Source: Deltaproteobacteria bacterium
Lineage (GTDB): Bacteria > Desulfobacterota > GWC2-55-46 > DRQE01
Direction: 5' to 3'
Assembly (NCBI GenBank): GCA_011371515.1
Contig: DRQE01000136.1
Coordinates: forward strand, 1 to 9,033
Length of the DNA: 9,033 bases
The translations under genes and the position numbers were made by a program. The notes below the pieces were generated by a model. It saw only the letters and a program-made list of their open reading frames with translations. It was not told where the DNA came from and ran no database searches. Positions 1 through 7,630 of the stretch are shown piece by piece; the stretch's first letter is position 1, and the number at the start of each line of letters is the position of its first letter.

Positions 1-1312
1 CTTCACCGCTGCTCTCCTCTATGCGTATGTATACGGGTTTTGCCGTTACCACATCGAGCTTTTCTATCTCACCAAGGGCAGCCCTCAACTCCTTCTCCTT
101 TGCATGGTGCGTTATTATGACCAGTGGCACGGCACCCCCTATGTCTCTACCCTTCTGTATGACCGATGCTATGCTTATATTATGCGCACCAAATACACCT
201 GATATTCGGGAAAGTACTCCCGGTCTGTCTATCGCAGAGAATCTGAGATAATAGGGCACATCTATGGTATCCATGGGTCTTACTTCGAGCTCCTTCATGT
301 TCTGCTGGATGTAACCCAGTGGTGGCACCTTTGCTGCCACACCTTTTAGCATGTTCCTTGCAATATCCATTATGTCGGAGACCACGGCACTTGCCGTTGG
401 CATCATGCCAGCCCCCATCCCGTAGAGCATCACAGAACCCACGGCATTACCCTGTATGTGCACTGCATTGTAGACCCCTCCAACTGCTGAAAGCGGGTGT
501 CCCGTGGGTATCATCGTGGGATGCACCCTTGCCTCAACCCTATCCTGCTCACACTTTGCAATGGCAAGAAGTTTTATCCTGTAGCCGAGCTCTCTTGCAA
601 ACTCCACATCGAGCTCTGTAATATGGCTTATACCTTCGGTATATATATCATTCAGCCCTATCCATGTGCCAAAGGCTATGTTCACAAGTATTGCAAGTTT
701 GTGTGCCGTATCTATTCCCTCTATGTCGTAGGTTGGGTCTGCCTCTGCATAGCCCTTCTGCTGGGCATCTTTCAGGACATCCTCGAACCTGCCGCCCTCC
801 TCGGTCATGCGGGTGAGTATGTAGTTTGCCGTGCCATTTATTATACCTGTAATACTCTCTATCCTGTTTGCACAGAGCCCCTCTTTGAGTGCCTTTATGA
901 TGGGTATACCACCGCCAACGCTTGCCTCAAAGCCCACATCCACACCCTTCTGTGTGGCAAGACCAAAGACCTCTCGGCCGTATTCACTTAAAAGTGCTTT
1001 GTTTGCAGTTACCACGGGTTTACCCTCTTCTATGGCGCTTAAGACAAACTCCTTTGCCCTGTCGGTGCCTCCAACGAGTTCCACCACTATGGATACTTCA
1101 GGGTCTCTTATCACCTCATCTGCGCTGGTCGTAATGAGCGAAGGGTCTACCTCCACTGCCCTCTTCTTCGTCCTGTCCCTGCAGGCAATCCTCTTTACAT
1201 AAAGCTCCACACCGAGCCTTTCTCTTATAAGGTCTCTATTCTCTTCGAGCACCTTTACCACTCCGGTGCCCACTGTGCCGAAACCTATAATCCCTATTCC
1301 TATCTTATCCAT
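1..1312 (-). CDS. hom: Homoserine dehydrogenase with ACT domain (3' end off the window)
   Basis: Catalyses NAD(P)H-dependent reduction of aspartate-semialdehyde to homoserine, the branch point to threonine and methionine, in the cytoplasm. My reading gives 437 codons with no stop before the left edge. Family members of this type are about 430-440 residues, so only a few residues should be missing. The Rossmann motif GFGTVGTG lies at residues 10-17, TANKAL with the likely catalytic Lys105 at 103-108, EASVGGGIP at 129-137 and GIINGTANY at 157-164. The family signature GYAEADPTYDIEGID follows at about 187-201, with Glu190, Asp201 and Lys205 spaced as the known catalytic acid, aspartate and lysine of the yeast enzyme. 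An ACT domain begins near 354 (RFSAIDRPGVLSRI), suggesting feedback control, probably by threonine. Start ATG at 1312 has GGAG/AAGG upstream (AAGG 8 bases away). It lies 27 bases after the alaC-like stop, so it is probably co-transcribed. Confidence 0.96.
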   Translation of the reverse strand, partial: MDKIGIGIIGFGTVGTGVVKVLEENRDLIRERLGVELYVKRIACRDRTKKRAVEVDPSLITTSADEVIRDPEVSIVVELVGGTDRAKEFVLSAIEEGKPVVTANKALLSEYGREVFGLATQKGVDVGFEASVGGGIPIIKALKEGLCANRIESITGIINGTANYILTRMTEEGGRFEDVLKDAQQKGYAEADPTYDIEGIDTAHKLAILVNIAFGTWIGLNDIYTEGISHITELDVEFARELGYRIKLLAIAKCEQDRVEARVHPTMIPTGHPLSAVGGVYNAVHIQGNAVGSVMLYGMGAGMMPTASAVVSDIMDIARNMLKGVAAKVPPLGYIQQNMKELEVRPMDTIDVPYYLRFSAIDRPGVLSRISGVFGAHNISIASVIQKGRDIGGAVPLVIITHHAKEKELRAALGEIEKLDVVTAKPVYIRIEESSGE

Positions 1313-1339
1313 GGCCTGTACCTTCTCCGTAACCTCTTT

Positions 1340-2521
1340 TTATATGTGTGCCTTTTCAAATGCCCTTTTTACACCCCTTGCTGCCTGTCTTATACGCTGC
1401 TCATTCTCAACGAGTGCAAGCCTTACATATTCGTCCCCGTACTCACCGAATCCTATACCCGGAGATACCGCAACCTTGGCCTCCTTCAGAAGAAACTTTG
1501 AGAACTCAAGGGAGCCCAGCTTTCTTAAGGGCTCGGGTATCCTTGCCCACACGAACATGGTTGCCTTCGGGCGCTCAATCTGCCAGCCTGCCTTACTGAA
1601 GCTGTCTACAAGCACATCCCTTCTGCTTCTGTAGGTCTCCCTTATCTGGTCCACACAGTCCTGTGGCCCGTTTAGTGCTATTATGGCAGCAATCTGGACG
1701 GGCTGGAACATACCATAATCGAGATAGCTCTTTATACGGGTGAGGGCATCTATCATCTTTCTGTTTCCCACGGCAAAGCCCACACGCCAGCCCGGCATGT
1801 TGTAGCTCTTTGAGAGGCTGAAAAACTCCACCCCCACATCCTTTGCCCCCGGCACCTGCAGAAGGCTTGGCGCCCTGTAGCCATCGAACACTATATCTGC
1901 ATAGGCAAGGTCGTGGATGACCATCATCTCGTGCTCTTTTGCAAAGTCCACCACCTTCTCGAAAAATTCAAGCTCAACCACCTCTGTTGTTGGGTTGTGT
2001 GGAAAGTTCAGTATGAGAAGTTTGGGCCTTGGCCATGCTTCCTTGGTTGCCCTCTGTAGCTCCTCGAAAAAGTCCACCCCCGGCACAAGGGGTATGCTCC
2101 TTAAGTCTCCACCTGCGATTATCACCGAATATGCGTGTATCGGATATGTAGGGTTAGGCACCAGCACCACATCTCCAGGGCCTATCATTGCCAGCACAAG
2201 ATGGGCAAGCCCCTCCTTTGAGCCTATGGTGGCTATTGCCTCTGTCTCGGGGTCTATGTCCACATCGTACCTGCGCCTGTACCAGTCTGCTATGGCAAGC
2301 CTCAACTTGTATATACCCCTTGACAGGGAATACCTGTGGTTACGGGGGTTCTGGACAGCCTCGACCAGTTTATCCACAATGTGCTTGGGTGTGGGCTGGT
2401 CAGGGTTACCCATACCAAGGTCTATTATATCCTCGCCACGCCTTCTTGCCTGTGTTCTGAGCTCTGTAACTATGTTGAACACATAGGGTGGCAGCCTTTT
2501 TATCCTGTGAAAGTCCTCCAT
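1340..2521 (-). CDS. alaC: AlaC-type PLP aminotransferase (glutamate-pyruvate aminotransferase family)
   Basis: Fold-type I, class I/II aminotransferase of 393 residues. The sequence closely resembles E. coli AlaC (YfdZ) as I recall it, including RLPPYVFNI at 9-17, [13 protein letters not shown] at 29-41, [10 protein letters not shown] at 99-108, VPNPTYPIH at 121-129 and VSPGIGFG at 352-359. The PLP-binding lysine is Lys238 in [12 protein letters not shown]. Asn176 (HNPT), Asp204 (HDLAYADI), Arg246 and the carboxylate-binding Arg367 (VRLAL) are also present. AlaC makes alanine from pyruvate and glutamate. The neighbouring LL-diaminopimelate aminotransferase branch is the main alternative, and the adjacent hom would suit an aspartate-family role as well. 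Start chosen at ATG 2521 because homology begins at MEDF and lipA's stop overlaps it (TGATG). The Shine-Dalgarno AGGAGG at 2535-2540 is 13 bases off, rather long, so translation probably relies on coupling to lipA; an in-frame CTG at 2524 is a less likely start. Confidence 0.93.
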   Translation of the reverse strand: MEDFHRIKRLPPYVFNIVTELRTQARRRGEDIIDLGMGNPDQPTPKHIVDKLVEAVQNPRNHRYSLSRGIYKLRLAIADWYRRRYDVDIDPETEAIATIGSKEGLAHLVLAMIGPGDVVLVPNPTYPIHAYSVIIAGGDLRSIPLVPGVDFFEELQRATKEAWPRPKLLILNFPHNPTTEVVELEFFEKVVDFAKEHEMMVIHDLAYADIVFDGYRAPSLLQVPGAKDVGVEFFSLSKSYNMPGWRVGFAVGNRKMIDALTRIKSYLDYGMFQPVQIAAIIALNGPQDCVDQIRETYRSRRDVLVDSFSKAGWQIERPKATMFVWARIPEPLRKLGSLEFSKFLLKEAKVAVSPGIGFGEYGDEYVRLALVENEQRIRQAARGVKRAFEKAHI

Positions 2522-3366
2522 CAGCCGCGATAAACCTCCTCTGCATTGTAGGAGCTTCTTACAAAGGGCCCACTGTAGACCTGTGGTATGCCACATGCCC
2601 TTGCGTACTCTCTATACTCTTCGAAGACCTCGGGCTGTATGAACTCCCTTACCTCAAGGTTCTCCCTTCTGGGCCTTAAGTACTGCCCTATTGTAAGGGC
2701 TGTGCATCCTATGGCTGAAAGCTCCCTTATGAGTTCCTTTACCTCCTCTTTCTTCTCACCAAGGCCCACCATTATGCCCGATTTGGTAAACAGTCCCTCT
2801 TTTACCGACTCTTCGAGCACCTGTAAAGAGCGCCTGTAGTCTGCCTCGGGCCTTACCACGGGATAAAGCCTCTTTACGGTCTCAAGGTTGTGGTTGAACA
2901 CATCGGGCCTTTCTTTTAGCACAATCTTAAGGGCATCTCTGTCTCCGCCGAAGTCGGGGGTGAGCACCTCTACCGATACCCCCCTGCTGAGCCTTCTTAT
3001 TGCCCTTATGGTCTTTGCAAACTGCGTTGCACCCCCATCGGGCAGGTCGTCCCTCGTTACAGAGGTTATGACCACATGCTTAAGGCACAGCTCCTTTACC
3101 GTTATGGCTATGTTTTCTGGCTCTTTGCTATCCACAGTCTGTGGGGCTGTGCGTTTTTCCACACTGCAGAAACCACAGCTTCTCGTGCACACATCCCCGA
3201 GTATCATGAATGTTGCCGTTGGCTTTGTGAAACACTCGCCTATGTTTGGGCACCTTGCCTCTTCACATACCGTATGAAGCCCTCTGTCTCTCAGAATCTT
3301 TTTCATCCTGTGCAGTTCCGAGGGCCTTCCCAGCGGTTTTTTAAGATAAAGGGGCAGTCTTGCCAT
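2521..3366 (-). CDS. lipA: Lipoyl synthase (radical SAM)
   Basis: Inserts two sulfur atoms into protein-bound octanoyl groups to form lipoyl cofactor for 2-oxoacid dehydrogenases and the glycine cleavage H protein; cytoplasmic iron-sulfur enzyme. Numbered from ATG 3366 (281 residues), the auxiliary cluster motif CX4CX5C is Cys34, Cys39 and Cys45 ([13 protein letters not shown]). The radical-SAM CX3CX2C motif is Cys60, Cys64 and Cys67 (CTRSCGFC). The C-terminal RSSY motif at 270-273 supplies the serine ligand of the auxiliary cluster. [13 protein letters not shown] and VFNHNLETV are further family hallmarks. ATG 3366 is preferred because [11 protein letters not shown] matches the usual N-terminus (LP.WLKKP) of short LipA proteins. 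An in-frame TTG at 3402 would add 12 residues; neither start has a clear Shine-Dalgarno. The stop TGA overlaps the ATG of alaC by one base. No lipB or lplA is visible here. Confidence 0.95.
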   Translation of the reverse strand: MARLPLYLKKPLGRPSELHRMKKILRDRGLHTVCEEARCPNIGECFTKPTATFMILGDVCTRSCGFCSVEKRTAPQTVDSKEPENIAITVKELCLKHVVITSVTRDDLPDGGATQFAKTIRAIRRLSRGVSVEVLTPDFGGDRDALKIVLKERPDVFNHNLETVKRLYPVVRPEADYRRSLQVLEESVKEGLFTKSGIMVGLGEKKEEVKELIRELSAIGCTALTIGQYLRPRRENLEVREFIQPEVFEEYREYARACGIPQVYSGPFVRSSYNAEEVYRG

Positions 3367-3413
3367 GGCTTCTGGTAGATTTACCTTATCATTAGATTTC
3401 AATTAAGAATATA

Positions 3414-3442
3414 AAAATACCACTTTTATCCTTAGAATACAA
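3414..3442 (-). promoter_or_regulatory. Weak promoter candidate for lipA-alaC-hom
   Basis: Read on the minus strand, TTGTAT (3442-3437) and TATTTT (3419-3414) are separated by 17 bases. The -35 matches the sigma70 consensus at only 3 of 6 positions and the -10 at 4 of 6. If used, transcription would start near 3407. That would leave almost no leader for the TTG at 3402 but about 40 bases for the ATG at 3366, agreeing with the start chosen for lipA. The surroundings are AT-rich, so chance matches are likely. Confidence 0.22.
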
Positions 3443-3452
3443 TAATTTATTG
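3440..3452. repeat. AT-rich palindrome in the divergent lipA/ftsE intergenic region
   Basis: CAATAA and TTATTG form a perfect 6-bp inverted repeat around one central base. It overlaps the edge of the weak lipA -35 candidate and lies about 52 bases upstream of the ftsE -35. It could be a repressor operator, but its low complexity makes a chance origin plausible. A second small stem, GGCAT/ATGCC with a 5-base loop, lies at 3470-3484 within a GC-rich patch. Confidence 0.3.
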
Positions 3453-3504
3453 CTCGGGCTTCCCGCACAGGCATGTTTTATGCCCGCCCCTTACTTTATA
3501 TTGC

Positions 3505-3533
3505 TTGACACAACCACATTTAGCTGGGATAAT
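3505..3533 (+). promoter_or_regulatory. Strong sigma70-type promoter for the ftsEX operon
   Basis: TTGACA at 3505-3510 is a perfect -35 box. It is followed by an optimal 17-base spacer and GATAAT at 3528-3533, five of six matches to the -10 consensus. Transcription should begin near 3540, giving a leader of only about 22 bases before the ftsE ATG at 3562. It is the best promoter in the window and faces the five-gene envelope cluster. Confidence 0.8.
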
Positions 3534-3555
3534 ACTTCATATTCAGTGGTTTTTA

Positions 3556-3561
3556 AAGAGG
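3556..3561 (+). promoter_or_regulatory. Shine-Dalgarno-like AAGAGG abutting the ftsE start
   Basis: AAGAGG directly touches the ATG at 3562 with no spacer, closer than the usual 5-9 bases. Homology to FtsE begins exactly at this ATG (MIQLFH), and no other in-frame ATG, GTG or TTG lies nearby. Either initiation is weak here or the AGTGG at 3545-3549, 12 bases off, contributes. Confidence 0.4.
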
Positions 3562-4215
3562 ATGATCCAGCTTTTCCATATTTTCAAGACCTATGAGGGT
3601 AATGTAACCGCTCTTTCTGACATTACATTGAGGGTAGACAAGGGTGAGTTTGTTTTTGTAACAGGTCCAAGTGGTGCGGGCAAGACCACACTTCTTAAGA
3701 TAATCTTTGGCTCCGTCATACCTTCCAGAGGAAGCATCATAATAGACGGCAGAAACTATCTGAAGATTCCTCCCCGTGAGGTCCCGCCTTTAAGAAGAAG
3801 GATGGGTTTCGTCTTTCAGGACTTCAAACTTATAAACACGAAAACCGTTTTCGAGAACATAGCCCTGTCCTTGAAGGTTATGGGGCTTGGTCCTGCGGAA
3901 ATCAAAAAAAGGGTGTGGAAGGCGCTCTCCTATGTGAAGTTACAGCACAGGGCTAACTTCAAGCCTCAGGTTCTCTCAGGTGGCGAGCAGCAGCGTGTGG
4001 CGGTGGCAAGGGCTATAGTGAAAGAGCCTACCATACTTCTTGCCGATGAGCCCACTGGAAACCTTGACCCCGACCTTGCCATTGAGATTATGGAAATATT
4101 CAAAGAGGTAAACTCCCGCGGAACCACCGTTGTGGTGGCAACCCACGACAGAAACCTTATAAAGACCATGAACAAAAGAACCATTGCTTTAGAGGGTGGG
4201 AGGCTTGTTGCATAG
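3562..4215 (+). CDS. ftsE: Cell division ATP-binding protein FtsE
   Basis: ATPase subunit of the FtsEX complex, on the cytoplasmic face of the inner membrane at the division site. It does not transport; ATP hydrolysis moves FtsX and through it a periplasmic murein hydrolase activator. The protein has 217 residues, usual for FtsE (about 220). Visible motifs are Walker A GPSGAGKTT at 35-43 with Lys41, Q-loop Gln86 in FVFQDF, ABC signature LSGGEQQR at 138-145, Walker B ILLADEP at 158-164 with Glu163, D-loop NLD and H-loop His195. The start MIQLFHIFKTYEG is typical of FtsE. The FtsE-specific FQDF(K/R)L segment and the adjacent ftsX separate it from other small ABC ATPases such as LolD. The stop TAG shares its last base with the GTG of ftsX, so the pair is translationally coupled. 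Confidence 0.96.
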   Translation: MIQLFHIFKTYEGNVTALSDITLRVDKGEFVFVTGPSGAGKTTLLKIIFGSVIPSRGSIIIDGRNYLKIPPREVPPLRRRMGFVFQDFKLINTKTVFENIALSLKVMGLGPAEIKKRVWKALSYVKLQHRANFKPQVLSGGEQQRVAVARAIVKEPTILLADEPTGNLDPDLAIEIMEIFKEVNSRGTTVVVATHDRNLIKTMNKRTIALEGGRLVA

Positions 4216-5105
4216 TGAAAAGAAAATTCAGCCTCCTCTACATACTGGCAGATGGGTTCAGAAACTTACGGGAGAACCTGTCACTGGCAGTGCTCTCTAC
4301 CATAACCGTAGGATTCTCACTTTTTATACTGGCATTCTTCGTTATGGTCTTCACGAACCTGCACGGGGTTATATGGCAGTGGGCGGACAGAACACACATG
4401 GTGGTATATATAAAGGACGACGCCCTGAAAGATGTAAAAAGCCTTTCCCGTGCACTAAAGGGTATGGAGGGCATAAAAGAGGTCCGCTATGTTTCTAAGG
4501 ACGATGCCATGAGGCTTCTCAGAAAAGAGCTTGAAGGTATGGAAGGTGTGCTCGAGGGGATAAGAAAGGAGGTTCTGCCAGCCTCCTTCGACATAAGGGT
4601 GAAAAAGGAGTTCGTGTCTCCGGAAGGCATTGGCATTATAGCGGCACGGATAAAGAAGTTTCCATGGGTGGAGGACATACAGTACGGAACAGAATGGGTC
4701 GAAAGGTTCGCCTCTTTTGTAAGATTCATGGAGGTGTGGGCACTCATAATAGGGGCGTTCCTTACGGGAGCAACACTTTTTATAATTGCCAACACAATAA
4801 AACTTGCAATATACTCTCGAAAGGAAGAGATAGAGATAATGGAATACCTTGGGGCAGACGACTGGTACATAAAGACCCCCTTCGTTATAGAAGGCACGGT
4901 GCAGGGTGTGTGCGGTGGGCTTCTGGCAGCACTACTTGTCTTTACGAGCCAGTACATACTCTCACTCTATGTGCCCGAGCACTTTGCCTTTATAATAGAA
5001 AATCCATTCTCCACCCTGACCCTTACGGGAGGGCTGGTTGTGGCAGGCTTTGTGCTCGGAGGGGTGGGTAGCCTCCTCTCTTTAAGCAGATTCCTGAGGG
5101 TATGA
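4215..5105 (+). CDS. ftsX: Cell division protein FtsX (membrane subunit of FtsEX)
   Basis: Integral inner-membrane partner of FtsE, 296 residues. Four transmembrane segments are visible at roughly 22-48, 173-196, 226-250 and 268-290. The long loop at about 50-172 between the first two should be periplasmic; in E. coli this loop recruits EnvC. The conserved FtsX stretch ANTIKLAIYSRKEEIEIM occupies 192-209, followed by YLGAD, and KEEIEIM is typical of the cytoplasmic segment contacting FtsE. The start is GTG at 4215, sharing a base with the ftsE stop, with GGGAGG at 4198-4203 some 11 bases upstream. The stop overlaps the next gene by four bases (ATGA). The immediate downstream EnvC-like gene supports a dedicated FtsEX-EnvC machine. 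Confidence 0.95.
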   Translation: MKRKFSLLYILADGFRNLRENLSLAVLSTITVGFSLFILAFFVMVFTNLHGVIWQWADRTHMVVYIKDDALKDVKSLSRALKGMEGIKEVRYVSKDDAMRLLRKELEGMEGVLEGIRKEVLPASFDIRVKKEFVSPEGIGIIAARIKKFPWVEDIQYGTEWVERFASFVRFMEVWALIIGAFLTGATLFIIANTIKLAIYSRKEEIEIMEYLGADDWYIKTPFVIEGTVQGVCGGLLAALLVFTSQYILSLYVPEHFAFIIENPFSTLTLTGGLVVAGFVLGGVGSLLSLSRFLRV

Positions 5106-6271
5106 AAGGAAGATGGCACATAACAACCATATTGCTTGGCTTTATACTCTTCGGGGGCATATCTCTTGCGGAAGAGAAGATACACCTTAACAGAAGGCTC
5201 GTTACGGAAGAGAAGAAACTTGAGGACATAAAAAGACAACTCAGAGAGACAAAAAAGACTGTAAAACAAATAAAGGGTAAGGAAAGAGGAATCCTTAAGG
5301 AGCTCGAAGAGCTCAACAAAAGGCTTGCTCAAAAAAAAGGAGAGATAAAAAGAATAGATGAATCCCTTAAGAAAACCTCTGCAGAGCTTGATAGGACGGC
5401 CAAGCGCATCCTTCGGCTCGAAAGAGAGAAAAGAAGGCTCAAAGGACTTCTTGAAAAAAGGCTTCGCGGTTTATACAAGATGAGAAACGGTGGAATGATG
5501 CGCATGATATTTACAGAGGGCGGCTCACTGGATGTGACCAAAAGGTACCGCTACCTCTCTGTCATAATGGAACACGACAGAAAACTCATAAGCGACATAA
5601 AGGAGAATCTGCTTACCCTCGACAGAGAACGGGCAAGGCTTGAACACTTAAGGGCAGAGCTTACGGAGAAGCGAAAGGAAAGACGGAAAGAGAAGAAAAA
5701 GCTCGAACAGGCTCGAAAGAAGAGGGCTCTTCTTCTTGCAAGCATACGGAAGGAGAAGAAGAGTTATCTTAAGCTCATGGAGGAGCTTCGTGCATCGAAG
5801 AAGAACTTAAGCAGGCTCATAAAGAAACTTAAAAAAGAAAGCCGCATGAGGGCTTCGGGCTTTGCCCTCATGAAGGGAAGGCTGCCCATGCCCGTGCGTG
5901 GCAAGGTGGTATCCTTTTACGGAAAAGTCGTGCATCCAAAGTTCAAGACCGTAACGTTCAACAACGGCATAGTTATAAAGGCACCCTACGGCACGGGGGT
6001 AAAGAGCATCTACAGTGGGCGGGTTGTTTATGTGGGCTGGTTAAGAGGCTACGGAAGGGTTATAATAATAGATAACGGCGGTGGCTACTACACGCTCTTT
6101 GCATACCTCTCAGAGGTATTTAAAAAAAAGGGAGACATGGTGAAAAAAGGCGATATAATAGGGCTTGTGGGCGACAGTGGTCCCCACGAGGGGGCAGCCC
6201 TCTACTTTGAGATAAGAGAGCGGGGCATACCAAGAGACCCCCTTGCTTGGATAAGTAGCAAAAAGAAATAA
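5102..6271 (+). CDS. envC: EnvC-type murein hydrolase activator with degenerate LytM domain
   Basis: Predicted periplasmic protein of 389 residues. A signal peptide (hydrophobic core 8-22, likely cleavage after SLA at 21-23) is followed by a very long Lys/Glu/Arg-rich coiled coil at about 26-245, then a LytM/M23-like domain at about 262-386. In EnvC of E. coli the coiled coil binds FtsX and the LytM domain activates amidases AmiA/AmiB. The domain fold is recognisable (GRVVYVGWLRGYGRVIII, GDIIGLVGDSG, ALYFEIR), but each position of the metal site is replaced: Asn287 and Val291 at the HxGxD motif, Tyr335 at the YxHL histidine, and Ala366 and Tyr368 at HxH. It should therefore bind no catalytic zinc and act as an activator, not a hydrolase. 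ATG 5102 overlaps the ftsX stop, with GAGGG one base upstream. No amidase gene lies in the window. Confidence 0.9.
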   Translation: MKGRWHITTILLGFILFGGISLAEEKIHLNRRLVTEEKKLEDIKRQLRETKKTVKQIKGKERGILKELEELNKRLAQKKGEIKRIDESLKKTSAELDRTAKRILRLEREKRRLKGLLEKRLRGLYKMRNGGMMRMIFTEGGSLDVTKRYRYLSVIMEHDRKLISDIKENLLTLDRERARLEHLRAELTEKRKERRKEKKKLEQARKKRALLLASIRKEKKSYLKLMEELRASKKNLSRLIKKLKKESRMRASGFALMKGRLPMPVRGKVVSFYGKVVHPKFKTVTFNNGIVIKAPYGTGVKSIYSGRVVYVGWLRGYGRVIIIDNGGGYYTLFAYLSEVFKKKGDMVKKGDIIGLVGDSGPHEGAALYFEIRERGIPRDPLAWISSKKK

Positions 6272-6286
6272 GGAGGAATAGAAAAG

Positions 6287-7597
6287 ATGCCTGCAAGATG
6301 GTGGGGTAGAAAACTTACAACAGGACTCATCGTCCTTACACTACTTTCGTTCTCTATATGGGGTTTTAGCAAGAAAGTTTCTGCCATCCCTACAGAAGAG
6401 TATGAGAACTTGAGGATCTTCTCCGATGTTATCCACATCATAAAGGAGAATTACACCGAAGAGGTGGACACGAAGGAGCTCATCTACAATGCGGTAAAGG
6501 GGATGCTCAGAGGGCTTGACCCTCATTCCTCTTTCATGACCCCTGAAGAATACAAGGAGATGCAGATAGATACCAAGGGCTCTTTCAGTGGTGTGGGTAT
6601 AGAGATAGGCATAAGGGATGGCATCCTTACGGTCATATCCCCCATAGAGGACACCCCGGCATACAAGGCAGGCATAAAGGCAAAGGACAGGATAGTGAAG
6701 ATAGACGATACCTCCACGCAGGATATGTCCCTCAGTGAGGCAGTAAAGCTCATAAGGGGTGAGAGGGGCACCACGGTTACCCTGTGGATAATGCGTAAGG
6801 GCTTCAAAGAGCCAAAGCCCTTCAAGATAGTTCGTGATGTTATAAAGATAAAGAGTGTCAAATGGAAACAGCTCGAAGATGGCTTTGGCTACATAAGGAT
6901 TACCCAGTTCCAAGAGAGAACCGCCGACGACCTTGAGAAGGCACTCAACGAGCTTGGCTCAAGAAGTGGCAAGCTAAAGGGTCTCATACTGGACTTAAGG
7001 AACAACCCCGGTGGCTTGCTTCAGCAGGCAATAGAGGTCTCGGACAAGTTCATAGAATCGGGCGTTATAGTCTCCACAAAGGGCAGGGTACCGGGGCAGA
7101 CCATGGTATACGAGGCAACCAAGAAGGGCACCCACCCCTACTATCCCATGATAGTGCTCGTCAACGACGGAAGCGCCAGTGCCTCTGAAATCGTGGCAGG
7201 CGCCCTGCAGGACCACAAGCGTGCGGTGGTACTCGGAACCCAGACCTTCGGCAAGGGCTCTGTGCAGACCATAATACCCCTTGCAGATGGCTCTGCCGTT
7301 AGAATAACCATATCCAAGTACTATACACCCTCTGGCAGGTCCATACAGGCAAAGGGCATAGAGCCCGATATAATAGTGGGCGAAGAGGTTAAGGGCCACA
7401 TAAAGGAGAAAGACCTGCCGAGACACCTTGAGGAAAAGGAAGACAAAGCAAAGAAGAAAGAGAAAGAAAAGGAGAAGATAAAGGTAATAGAGAAGAAGAT
7501 ACCAAAAGATGCAAAAGAGGACTACCAGCTCAAGCGTGCTCTGGATTATCTCAAGAGCTGGTACATATTCAGTGCAACCATGAAGAAGGCTATGTAA
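6287..7597 (+). CDS. ctpA: CtpA/Prc-family carboxy-terminal processing protease (S41)
   Basis: Predicted membrane-anchored or secreted periplasmic serine protease, 436 residues. A hydrophobic N-terminal segment at 10-28 serves as signal or anchor. An N-terminal helical part contains GLDPHSSFM at 76-84. A PDZ domain covers about 95-185 (GSFSGVGIEIG, then SPIEDTPAYKAGIKAKDRI). The S41 core carries LRNNPGGL at 237-244, catalytic Ser298 in GSASASEI and Lys323 in FGKG, 25 residues apart as in Prc and D1 protease, plus Gln327. A highly charged Lys/Glu-rich tract at about 382-405 precedes the C-terminal helix. In Gram-negatives such proteases degrade lipoprotein and murein hydrolase substrates, so the position next to an EnvC gene fits control of peptidoglycan cleavage; the actual substrate cannot be read from sequence. 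AGGAGG at 6271-6276, 10 bases before the ATG, marks the start. Confidence 0.95.
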   Translation: MPARWWGRKLTTGLIVLTLLSFSIWGFSKKVSAIPTEEYENLRIFSDVIHIIKENYTEEVDTKELIYNAVKGMLRGLDPHSSFMTPEEYKEMQIDTKGSFSGVGIEIGIRDGILTVISPIEDTPAYKAGIKAKDRIVKIDDTSTQDMSLSEAVKLIRGERGTTVTLWIMRKGFKEPKPFKIVRDVIKIKSVKWKQLEDGFGYIRITQFQERTADDLEKALNELGSRSGKLKGLILDLRNNPGGLLQQAIEVSDKFIESGVIVSTKGRVPGQTMVYEATKKGTHPYYPMIVLVNDGSASASEIVAGALQDHKRAVVLGTQTFGKGSVQTIIPLADGSAVRITISKYYTPSGRSIQAKGIEPDIIVGEEVKGHIKEKDLPRHLEEKEDKAKKKEKEKEKIKVIEKKIPKDAKEDYQLKRALDYLKSWYIFSATMKKAM

Positions 7598-7630
7598 GGG
7601 GCGGGCAAGGCTACAGGGAAGAGTTTGCTT

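Noticed and set aside
497..1202. Long plus-strand open frames inside hom
   Set aside because: They are antisense shadows: the minus-strand frame carries the full set of homoserine dehydrogenase motifs, while the plus-strand readings are Cys/Leu/Pro-rich with no recognisable domain.
2522..2596. N-terminal extension of the AlaC-like protein into lipA
   Set aside because: The 25 extra residues ([14 protein letters not shown]...) lie within lipA coding sequence and do not resemble the family, whose similarity starts at [12 protein letters not shown].
3505..3561. FtsE starting at TTG 3505
   Set aside because: That TTG is the first half of the -35 box TTGACA, and FtsE similarity begins at ATG 3562.
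6341..7426. Minus-strand open frames opposite ctpA
   Set aside because: Antisense to a protein with complete PDZ and S41 motifs; no Shine-Dalgarno or family resemblance.
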